Source: Megalopta genalis (taxonomy: Eukaryota > Arthropoda > Insecta > Hymenoptera > Halictidae). From it: DNA of 64,000 bases. The translations under genes were made by a program, and so were the position numbers. Numbering within the stretch: the first letter of the stretch is position 1; each line of letters opens with the position of its first letter. Of the stretch, positions 49,301 to 61,800 are shown one piece after another. The notes under the pieces are model-generated. The model did not search any database, was not told the DNA's origin, and saw only the letters and a list, made by a program, of their open reading frames with translations. Where the stretch lies: assembly GCF_051020955.1 (NCBI RefSeq), contig NC_135015.1:9683616-9747615 (forward strand), written 5' to 3'.

Positions 49301-52300
49301 CTAGACTTCACTGTCAACGGTTTGGACCAACAACAATGATAAACAAATGCCGTCGAATTCCGTTAGCGTGCCACTTAACATTGCTCGCTGACGACGAATC
49401 ATTTCAATGAAATAAATTAAGCAAGTTAAGCAGGCGAATGAAATTTCACGTATATATAAATTTGTCTGTGTTGTGCGCAGGTGCGACTAATACAAGAACT
49501 ATGAAGTCGGCTATCAGCGTACACCAAACCAACCATGGTTATGGATCAGGCTTCGAAGATAATCGTCGCGACAGCAGCTCCGTGTCGCAGGTATAAAGCC
49601 CTTTGTTATGACCTAGAATGTACTGTTCAACATCGAAGAATTAATAAAGCAGAACTCTAGCTAGTGATTACGGGTCTAAGTCGATTAAGGTTAAATTTAA
49701 TAGCATTTAATGATAGCAATTTAGTCAAGTTAGCAACAGTAATCGTAGTGCATCTCATCTGCTACAAATACGAAATTCATTCTTCACAATGTTATTAGCG
49801 TTATTACGCCGTCCTTATGAGAACCTAGATATTACACGCGCATAATTTCCAGTTTACAAAGACTGATCTAAAGTTCCTGCATCACGTACATTTTTGCATA
49901 ACATACGCAATAATAATTTTTTATTTAGCTATCTCGTTAATCGATTTTCATTAAGCGACTACGTAGAAACATATCGGCACATTAATAAACATACAGGCGA
50001 CGTGGTAATAACGTGATTAGCGATGAATTTCAACGACTACATTTTTCATCCTAAGCATTCAAAGTACAAATTTTAATCGATCAATGCTCACCTCTGATGC
50101 GCAAAACCGGATCACGAAACATTTGGTCTTTGACGGCAACTTTCCAACCGTGAAAAACGACAATAACTCGGTCAATCGCGAACTTTTTAACGGCTAGCGT
50201 GTTTCACCGGACCATTGCACACACAGAAAGTACTTTGCGACAGACCCGATGCCGTTATTGAATTTCGCCTATGAAAATAGGACGCGCGCGTTTATTCTTC
50301 ATTTCGTCCCTTGTACTGCCATGAAACTTCCGAAAGACATGACGAGCCGACCCGCGATACGAGCGGAATAAATGCGACGGATCCGCGGAGGGACGAAGGA
50401 ATGGGGAAACTCGCAAAAAATTGCCGAGACCCTGTGGTCCACGGTTCGAATTGAAATGGCACACCGCGACCACGAGTACGGGAGCAATTATCGAGGTATA
50501 TCCTATCAATGAATACGTGGAACACGAGAAGATTCGGCGAATTGGCTGTAAAATCCCATACATATCCGTTTTTACGTTTCAGTGGAAACAGATTTGTTTG
50601 ATCCTTTTTGCAGTTCTAATTAAATTCTGAACGAACATGAACCGGCTAAATTGCAAAGATAGGGTCGATGCATTGCTGTATACAGAGCGAGCTTGGTTGC
50701 AGAAATTTATTTCGTGTTCCTAGGGAAACTAAATAAATGTTGGACGAGTGTGACGGTTTTGACGAGATTTTTGTAAATAAATAAGTAGCATTATCATAGT
50801 GATAATAACTTTAGACTTACTTTTGTGAATTTGTTTATGTTTTACATAATTTGCCTTCTACATAATTTGACGAATATAATCGTCAAAAACCTTCAATTGG
50901 TTAAGCAGGATATATACTTTGATATTCCTTATTAAATTATATATTTTTCAAAGTGTTGTACTTAAACAAAAATAATTATAGTAACATAAGCAACCGTTAA
51001 CTGGTTAAGAAACCATCGAAACTTTTGCATTGACCAAATAATAAACTCTTTGTGAATATTTATATATCTCTCAATCCAAGATATTTACACAAAATGCTGT
51101 TTAACCTATTTTTGATACTTCTGATGCTGAAATTTCCATGGAATTACGCGTGTTACGTTCATTTCCGCAGCCAAATAATTTCCAGGTCGAAATAGCGAGT
51201 TGCTATTGTCCTGAGAAACCCGTGCTCGCTAATTCGGTGAAGCGACACCGAGAATTTACGTTCTGTAAATGCCTAATGCTTGACATTTCGAGGAATTACC
51301 TCGTGTTAATCTTTAACAGAGATATCAGAGGGAATTGAATTTTATCACTTGACATGTAACGAACTGAATATTTCATCTGTGCATTAACAGTAAAGCGATC
51401 GATTGTCGACGTCCCACCATCAAAATTCGAACATGCTGACGTATTTACACGAGTCTATGTTAATTTCCAGCTTTCAGGTGACGAATCGCGGCGTCTATTC
51501 AACAACGGTGTCAAAGCTCCTGATGAGAAGGTGGAAAACAGCACCTACAATGCCATTACGTACGGCTCTGTTGTATTCCAATTGAAAGACGCAAACATTG
51601 AGGCAAGGAACACCATCGTGTTTGTCTTTCGTGCACTGAAGGTCATGTGGAGGACCCGGATAGTGTCAATATACTTGATACTCCTATGCATATTGCCAAT
51701 AGCGATGCTGATATATGGTGAGTAGTATACGATAAAATGTATGTGTCAAACAACTGTGTGACAAATTCTGTACAAGTTGACATCGATATGGTTCCTACAG
51801 CCTTGCGGCATGGATGTTAGTACGATCGTTGTTGTTCCCGTATCGAAAACAGGCAAACGCAATTCCATGACATGCGCGGAACGTTTTTCGCGATCGCTAT
51901 ACAATGTGTGCGAGAATTCCAAAATGTCGAGTTAGACCAGGTCGGCTCGAGAATTCACCTCGGTCTCGGGTCGGGTACCCGAGTGTATCTGATGATTCGA
52001 GATTATCGAGAATCCGGAGAATTCGATTTTATAGGCGAGAGTAGTTCCAAAATGTGAATGAGCTTCTCGAAATTCTAGACAATTCCCCAATTCTCGAATT
52101 ATGAGATACCCGACCGAAGATCGTGTTTCCGGCATTTTCGGGTTCTCGTACGCGTCTAGTATTTGCTAATTGCGAGTCGCATTTGCAGCGGCGCTGGCAT
52201 ACGAAATGCAGGTGGATGCAGTTTGCATACGCTACCACATTAATGTGATCAGAGCGTCGCGACGATATTAAGCTGACTTATTAATCACGGTCGCATAAAT

Positions 52301-55300
52301 TTCATTCACAGATCGCGCCGTCCGACGTGCTAGTGTCGCCAATCTAATTCCTTAAACTTTAATTCGTGACAAACCAACCATTTCCGATAAAAACGATTCG
52401 ATCAAACAAATTAAACGTCTGTCACTGTGAATATTCATATTTTCAGCACCGAAAATATGTTCTTTAACGGTAAAATTAAATGCAATGATTCGATTCGTCA
52501 TGTAGAAGGAATACATTAGTGTACGATAAAATAAATTTCTTTCGCGATAAAGGTAAATGCAATGTCAAAATGAAGCAGTTTTTAGTAGTTTTATCAATGC
52601 GACGTTGATTTATCATTTACGCTGAGAGCTTTCCACGAAGCATCTGTGTTTGTTCTCGCTGCCGCTTGGTATAAAAACTGAAAACACGCTCGTCGCATCC
52701 AGCAAGTTGGAAATTAATAAAATTTTCATCCACGGTCGATGTAAAAAGTATTCGTACACCTTTCAAAACGGAATAACTTTTTCATAATTGGGTCAAGCGA
52801 TTTGAACTTATTTATCTGAGCCTATAACGAAAATTTAAAGAATGCATTGAAACTGGCTGACGTTGTTATAAGCCGTTAGCATTTAAAGTTCGTGATGATA
52901 GCAGTCTCGGATAAAAATGATGAAAAAAAACATCAGTTTTTAATTTTTTTTATCATCACAACCAATTGCAATTTTTGAAAACAATTTTTTAGCTATTGCC
53001 AATAAATTAATCCCTCTAATATCCCCCCCAAAAATTAATTCGCTTGGCCGCGAAATATGGAAAAGTAATTTCGTTTTAAAAGGTGTATGATCACTTTTTG
53101 CACCTACTGCAGATAAAGTGTTCTGAACAACATGCGAACAATTCTCGCACTTCGTTAGTCGCGTATGGAATAAAGCAAAAAAACGATTTGTCGGAATAAA
53201 ACAATATTACACTTTCCACTTTGACAATTGAAACGTAATCGAACGATGTTTGCCAGGTTATTTACTTGCGCTACTTTATATATCGATATATCGCGAATAT
53301 CCGTCGTTGATGTCAAATATTTTTACAATTACTGTTAGTAATTGAAGTTGAAAGTTACATTGCCCTATTTCGAGGAGACGTGCACACGTTGCATTTCACT
53401 GAAACTGCCTTCGAACGAATACACGTTATTTTAATCTCTTCGATGTGTGCAGTTCTCAATTGTGTATTTTACCGAGAAGGGAGCTCAATTTCCTTTTTTA
53501 ATTACTCCTTAATTAACTGCGGATATCGTCCGAATTAGGTCAATCCCTATGCCGTCGACTTTCCCGCACGTCACTTTCACGAGATTACCGTGACTTATAG
53601 GCGAATAATATAAATTCACATCTAAAAAGTTCAGCATGCACAAAAATATACAGGAATAGTTAAATTCTAATAGAGTTTTTTTATGATATAATAGTAAATT
53701 ACTTATAAAAGTGATTTTTTATTGTAAATATTTTACAATTAACGAATCCGGAATAATCGGAGTCCACTGTAAACATACAATGACGTTACATTACACTAAT
53801 TGTGTGACAAAATCAAAAGTTGATTTTAAATCGTCGCTGAGGTCCAGTAATTCTTCATCGACCTTTTCTACACGATACATGCATACCGTTTGTATCTAAT
53901 TGAATCGATACAACGTTAAAATTACGAGGCTGTTACTGACATTTCCTCGTGACAATTCGATTTCGCATTAGGGTCGTTTAGACATTACAATAATCCAAAG
54001 CAGGTTGCAGCGATCACAGTAACAACCCGATTTCGCATTAAATTCACCCGTGCATTCACTATCATATCGTCTACCATTTTCCCTATAAACAAATCCCGTC
54101 GGCTGCAGATGCTGCTCCAGGCCATTACAAAGGCTTCAAAAAGTGAGGATATTCTAAACGCGTAAAAGTCTATTTCCTTTCCTTATTTTGTATTTCTTTA
54201 GCATGCGTTAACGTCGTCGTTATTATTACATATTGCATTTTAAGTTTTAATAGTCGTTTGATCGACGTGACTAATAGATTTGAAATCAAGCCGACCTTCG
54301 TCGCTCGAACACGGACTGTTGATTTTCGGTGTGTCAACAACAGTCTGTTTACTGTTGCATTTTTATAGCGGCGTAGTGACAATTCTTTTTTATTTTATGT
54401 GCCGTCGTTGTCACAGTTATTGCGTTGATCGTGTTTCATGGAACGGTGGTTAGAGGCCGAATATTCTGCGGAATATTATCTGCTCGAATATTTATATCTC
54501 ATGAAATTTCATTCGGCGTCTTTACAACAATTCGAAAGCTATTCAACGGACGTTGTACAACGACGTGATTGCTTTGATTGATGGTAGAGAACATCAGAAC
54601 AAAATATCATTCACGAATTTGTTAATATTTTAAGCTTTTGTGCACGCGTACTATCATTTCAATAATCTGATAAAGATCAACTTGATTTTACGAGCTTAAA
54701 ATGCTATTCATAAACGTTGTATCTTACGAGGTTGTATTTTATCGCGCAAAGGAGTTTCAGACATCACTTACCTATTGTTCGCACACCGCGTCATATTTAG
54801 TTAAATGTCGAAATAGAACTTCACATATACAGAGAAAAAGAGAGAGAGAGAGAGAGAGAAATCAGACAACGTTATTAGCATTACATTATTCAACGGAGTT
54901 CGCGCGAAAGCTTATTGATATCAATTCTCACCGGTTCATTTGTTGATTTAAGACGATACAAGCGCCAGAATAAAAAGCTGTGTGAAATCGATCGGGAACA
55001 CTCTGGCTTTTGCTGGCGATAAAGGAGGATCGGTTCACGATTGATCATCGGAATTAAACTGTGTTGGAAACGAGGCAACCAGGATAGGCGATCAATTACC
55101 GATGACAGCTAACAAATTTGTGCTCAGTGCACAAAGTATTAGCTCTTCTTTCACAGTGCTCCCAATCAAACAGAAGAGGACCGTATACCGTAATTTTATT
55201 GATCACGTACTGTGATAACCTGTCTATTGACGAAAGCCGGTCATTGAGTCCAATGTTTGCAGTTCGAGAAATCCTTCGTTCCGAAAATCTCCAGTTGTCA

Positions 55301-58300
55301 CAGCAATATTTCAGTTGCTCGTTCCCTGCTAATAAATATATGTTTTCACAATTACGTGCACTCTTTGCAAAGTTTTAGGGAGATCCAGTAATTTGCTTCC
55401 GAGTCATTCGTGCGGGACGAGTATAATGTCTCCTTCCTTTTTATTATTATGTTTCTTGAATATTGTAGTATTATAGTGCAACGTGAGCAATATTTATTAA
55501 CAGATCACATTGACAAAATTCTTATAGTGAAACTTAAGACGATGATTATATGTCATCCTTGATTAGATATATACGTTCATTTGGATAAGCTTGAACCTGT
55601 CGAGATTGGCAATTTAAAATTGTGCAGCAAATTAGGTAAAAATATTGACACGAATTTTCAGAACATTAGAAAAACAGTTGGTGGAAACGATCGAATATAA
55701 ACGAAGAGAAAAAACGGGAATATTAAAAAAAAAAACCTTATCGTCAACATAAAAACAAAACATTTTACTAATACTCGTTTCATTTGAGCAAATACTATAA
55801 CGTTACAACTAAAGTGCGTCATCTCCTGATCGGTAGTGTACATATTTGTACAACTGAGAAACGACCATGGAGAAAGAAAGAAAAAACAAGGATAAACACT
55901 ATACGTATAATCTTCCAGTGCAACCGTTTTGGTGCATTAACTTTAATTCGACAACTCCAGTAGTGGAGCTGTTATTTCGAGAAGCATTTCTCTACGTAGT
56001 ATTGTGAACCATAATTTATGATGATTCTCAGTTGTGAACTTCTAAATTGCCTTACAAGTTCGCAAGAGCTGTAGTTTAAAATTTCCGTACCCTCCTTAAT
56101 ATACGAGTTCTCTGAACGATAGTTACTAACTCAATAAACGAACGAGAATCAAATAGAAAAGTCTGGAAAATGATTTGAATGAGTCCTTCTACTCCCTTGT
56201 TTCAGGTCTGAAGTTCAACGATAAATGCCCAAGAAAAGTCGAGATACCAACCTACATGATCCTAGGAGGAGTATTCGGGACAATATTCATGTTTCTGATC
56301 ACGTACTCTCAGATCCGGTCAAGAAGACGGGAAATTTTGACGCTTCAGCCTCCTGACTCGCAAATATCCTGTTTCTCTATCGGCGTGGGGGTCCTATCAG
56401 TGTTCCTCCTTGTATGGTTTGGCATGGGTGAGTAAACCGGACGATTCAATGCACTGTACAGCACAAAGCAGGAATACAAAATTCCCGTATGCAGCTTTCC
56501 ATTCCAGTATTCAGAACTTGCTTCTCACGGCAGACAGATCTATGATTTGTTTATGGTTTTATTGGAAGGAGTACTATTCTATGTCACATCAGCAAGAGTT
56601 TTAGCAAACTACACGGTATGAGAGAACCACAATTTTATCGAGTTTATCGATTATTCATTTAACAGGTGCAACGATCAGATTTGACTTCTTAAAACGACTC
56701 ATTTTTGTGATATAACAACGTGTTTTACATAACGTATCTGTCTCTTGTTATTAGTAGGTGATTTGTTGCGATGCGTTTAGTGAAAAACATAATTATTTAA
56801 ATAATATCATTGTTATTAATACATTATTAGAACATTTTTTGGAAATTTTGTGTGAAATAAATGTGTAGACTTAATATTTTTCTATCTATATTTACAAAAT
56901 TATTATAAATGTAATCAGAAATTAATTACTTACGAAGAAAACTTAATATTTAGTTGTTCCTCAGTCACACGGTGTGGCAAAGTGACGAGGTTACGTAAAA
57001 ATCAAAGAACATTTGATAGAAATGAGATAATGTTATGGATTTTTTTTTACTTTAAAGCTCTGGAATGTTGCAGACTAAGGGAAAAATAGTATGGACATTT
57101 TTTGATCTATTTGCATCAAAAGCTAATGTATACGCGAACTTTGGTGATACGGCCAATTCTTCACTTTTCCGAATGATGCAAAATGGTTAATTTTGAAAAT
57201 TTATGTTAATGTTATTTCCGATAAAATTGTGATTTATCTAATACCACATACAATTGTATTTTTTTTTAATAATATGCTATACATCATTTCCCGTAAATTT
57301 TGACAGGTTGATTTCAAAGTCTATCGCAAAATTTATCTACCACTTCAAAACTAACGAGAATCTACTAAGATGACGCTATCATTATTTCGGTCACTGTACT
57401 TAGCGGACTTTTATTTGTTGTTCGAAATATTTGACAATATCATCAGTGTATCATCAAATTATTGCATTGCTCTTACTCATCAATTATTTATAACCCAGAG
57501 GAAATGCATAAATAGTGACGAAGACCTTTATTGTCACGAGTAGAATATATATTGGTCGTTTGTGAACAACCGATAAATTCGCGAAGACAAAGCTGTGAAT
57601 TAATTTGTACAGTCGATACACAGTAATCTCAATGAATATTGTATAGAGTACCTCACTGTGGATTTTCTATCCATATAAACAAAAGTACATTCGACTAAAA
57701 AGAGAATTAGATGAATTATGTGAATTAGGACACAAGTGTAACCAAACACCGTTCACGTGGTAACTGGAATGCACTCGATTCGGAGGTACAATACCGATCG
57801 ATCGATCGCTCCGCCAGCTGGTAATTTGTTAGACGTGGGTTGTAAGTTGTTTTGATGTAACCCAATTCTTGTTCGTGATTGTGCCTAGTTACAAGATACG
57901 CGGTCGCATGTATCCGCGGATGTAATTGCGTCGGTTTCCAGCTAACGAACTGCTAATTTTTACTTCTGCAGTCACGGTGAACGATGTCCTCATTTCGAGT
58001 ACGAAAGTAGTCGTTGGTTGCTGCGACTTTTCCGGAGTTTTGTATATTCACCTGCCGGTAGGTAATCCGGTAATCATGTTACGCGACTCGTTATCTATCG
58101 ACGTTAAACTAGGAGACACGTAGGTGGGGGAAAAGAGGAAGAAACAGCTCGAAATGGAAAATCGACAGAAGTGCTCATCCATTAAAATCGCATCCCCCTC
58201 TCGGAAGGTGAAAGAGCCTGGAATCAATCGGAATGTTCGCTTAAAATTGAATTCCTGACCTGGATAATCGAAATTCTCTGTTGAAACACGTGGAACTGAC

Positions 58301-58808
58301 ATGACGATTTCAATAAGAAGTCGCAAGATCGAAAGGAAAAAAAAATTAATGGATGCACACCTGAAGCTTTTTAAGCGGCTTGATGCACGTTCACCGCGCC
58401 TGCTGAAAAATCATAGCTTCTCGTAACGGAATGTTCTCTGTAAACCTTGAAAAATCGAGAATACCTGGAAAAGCTCACGTGCTAGTTCGAAATGCTGTTG
58501 CGTCACAGGCGAAATGTATGTCAAAGGGCGAACGTGGATTTCGCTAGCCAGCAATCCATTCCAGAAAGCACTTATCTTTTTTGGTCAACGGACGAAACGA
58601 TAATTTCCATTTCATGGTATTTTATACCATTTTGTACGGTATTCTAAAGACGTTTCACGAAACATTTTCTCGGCTACAAGAAATATAATATAATTCTTAG
58701 ATTTAAATTTAATAGTCGGCTTATGTGTATTTGAAAATGCTGTAGTCAATTTATGAAACGGACAAACTGCATTTTTTTGAAGGGCAAAAAAATATGATAA
58801 ATAATTGT

Positions 58809-58840
<32 letters not shown>

Positions 58841-61800
58841 CGCGCTTTGCAAGCGGCGGACTGACCTTCCTTTTCGCTGTTTTGTTATAATATTGTTATT
58901 ATTTTTTGTTACCTCATGTTAACCAGATATGTCCCCGTCGTTCCAGCACTCCTCCAGCTGAACGTCCGACACGATTTCTCATTAACGATTTTTTTTCGAT
59001 CGTTTGCGACAGGGAACAAGTGGATCCTCACGATTATGTGGCCCCGTTTCAAAGTTGAACGATACAAACCTGACGAGTATTGCGACCAAAACCTGTACAT
59101 CTTCGCCCTGGTTCAATTGGCGATAGTCTACGTGACATTCGCCATCGTAATATTCGTGATGTTCGTCATGGCATCACTTAGGATCCTCGGCTGGTGGTTA
59201 CCGGAGAGGTAAGAAGTCCAACTAATGTTGCGAATCAGCGGTAGTGTTCTGTAAAGGTACATTTACAAGTTGGTTGAACGTTGGGACTGCGATAGACGTT
59301 ACAAGGGCGTCGACTAGAACAGTGATCGAAGTTGCTCCAAATTATCTTCTTCTGGTGTTTTTATAATGGCGCTGTGACAATAGTAGAATTATTCCAGTTG
59401 TTCGAGGCATCTACAAAATTAACCACTTAAATGCAAACGATTCCGAAGGAGAATAAAATTGTAGACTAGGAAAAGTGCAGGTATCAAACGTAAACAGAAG
59501 ATGAGTTTCGGCATTCATTTCATCCCATAATAATTAATCCCGATCCAATAATTAAGGTCTACTGAAAAAGTAACGTGTTCAGATGAAACCCATTAAAAAC
59601 TATCTTGAAAAAATTGGTGAAAAAAAATGGTGAATGAATCCGTGCATACTCAGTTACATCATTGTGAAATAGTGGGTCCGCCGTTCGAATGTCTTCTCGA
59701 ATCGTGCAATCGATTTTCACGGATTCCCGGAAGTTTAGAACACCAAAGAAACTTAGATGGTGCCGAAGCGAGATTTCGTTCCCAACGTTTGCACCGTTGG
59801 TCAGCTGGAAAGAAAATGTAGCTCCGCGCGTTGCTCCGACACGAACACACCCCCATTATAAAACAATAGATTGCGCTTCTACGTTACGCTTTCGTCGCCA
59901 CTCGACTCGTTTATCGCAGCTCGAACGGAAATGTACCCTTGCTTACTCCCGCAGATCCGTCGAATCGAGACCCTATCACGTTGATTACTGTCGTTCTTCT
60001 ATTAACGCGAGCCGTGTCCACCTATCCAAGATACACATCACGTCGAGAATCGTCGGGATCACGAGTCTGCGGAATTCGACCGATGCGATTCGTGGTTAAC
60101 GACGCGATAAACCGGCGTCCCACATTCGCCTCCGTGAATCCGCGCGTCGGCTGCGTGCACACGACAGGTTAATCTCGGGTGTTGCATATTCGAATGCCAT
60201 CGATAAAGCTGGAAAAAGTAACGCGTGCCGAAAACACTGGAATTTTTCACCGAGAGACACGCTCGGAGGGTATGATTTGTTTCGCACAGTGGATTGTCTG
60301 TTCAGATGAATTGCGAGGTAAATCTTTCTCTGGCTGATCGAGCTCGTGAACTTTGAACTTTCATTGAACGCTTTACTAGACTGCTAGTTTTTGCGCGACT
60401 ATAGTCGCGCATTAACTCCTTTCAGTACCATTACCTTCGCAGAGAGTTACAATGATTAGAAATTCATCGATTCTATCAATTTCGTAGAGGAAAATACTTA
60501 AGAATACGTAACAATACGGAAATATTGATGAGAGAAGGTAATACAATTTTATTTGAACGTGAAGAAACGAAATAATATGCACACTTATTTATGCGAATTC
60601 GTGTTAATGGGAATCGAAGCAAAGCAGCAGTCTAACTAGTTAGATTGTGTGATAATTTACGTGTTTCTTTTTTACTGCGTGACATTTGTGCGACACTAAA
60701 AAGTCGTATTGTCTATTTCTTTACGTTTATGAGGAATATGGATCTAGACTGCTGCGAATCATAATGCAAAATTGTAAGAAACGCAGGCTCGGTGATAATG
60801 TCATTTCTCTTTCAATATGTTTTTAATATGTTCTACGTAATATAAGAATATTCTGAAGTTCTTTTAGTGCCTCTACAATAGTTTCGTATTTGACGTAGTC
60901 ATTTTTGTAAGTACAGAAAATACGTAGTCTACTAAATTCCGTTCTTTATAATCGTGTGATCAACTTTCACGCGTTTCTATCGGAAAGTCTGAAACAATAA
61001 AGAATTTAGGTCACGCTAAAATTATACGCGACAATGTACATGGGACGTTCGCTTTCATCAAAATCGTGTACACTGCCGGCGAGCGTTAACGTTCCACGGA
61101 ATCGACCTACATATAATCGAGACGTCAACGAACTTCTTTTTCTTGCGAGCTCGGCGCTCGACACGTCTGTCAAACCCATAACAGCTAGGCCACCCACCGC
61201 ACCGTCGCGTCGGTAGCAGTGCGGAACGCGTTGAACTCGCGGGGCTACTGGGTCACTGCGCATCGTCGCGACTATTCTGCATATGGCGCCAATGACGAAC
61301 ACTGTAGCGCCCGGAAAGCAATTAGCCGCCGTGCCGGAACACGCACGTATGCTTGCGTTTAGAAGTCGTCGAACGCCCGCGTCGATACGCGTTGACGTTG
61401 ACTGACAAGGGGAGGCCGTCCAAGTTTCATCGGGCATTTAACCCATTCGAGCAACGGTAATTCTGTATGCGTTATTGACAAAATGCGTTGAATTATTTTT
61501 TGCAATGTAAATACTTTGTTTACCGGAAGTCCATTAATCCTTTGCACTCGAAGCTATTTTAACCAGAGGTGTGCGGAATCCCGAAAACGTCGGGGCGGGA
61601 AAGGAATTTGTTCGGAATCGCAAAAGTCTCGGGATTCCTGAAAGTGTTAAGAAGCCGAGTTTTGCACGTCGTTTCAATATGCTCACTTTTTTGAATATCG
61701 TTTTAAAGATGTGCGAGATTCCGAAAATATGGAGTCGAAATGAAAAGATGAAAATCAATTTCAAGATTAGGTCTTGACCCTCGCGGGTTCCCGGATTTAC

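Larger units (their letters stand above)
51718..56205 (+). other. Intron of TMEM272-like gene with several repeats
   Basis: Holds the GAATTC/TCGGG inverted-motif cluster (51.89-52.15 kb), a MITE (52733-53109) and an AG microsatellite (54839-54859). The remaining AT-rich DNA has no supported exon. Confidence 0.6.

Noticed and set aside
51403..51585. 60-codon frame overlapping the TM1 exon
   Set aside because: Would use the alternative AG at 51477 in a frame that does not encode the family domain and soon stops.
56960..57420. Possible mariner ends (cagtcacacggtgtgg and cggtcactgta)
   Set aside because: The two ends do not match each other well as inverted repeats and no transposase trace lies between.
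59689..60099. 136-codon plus-strand frame with ATG
   Set aside because: No domain, other frames equally open in the same island, and it lies within the probable last intron.
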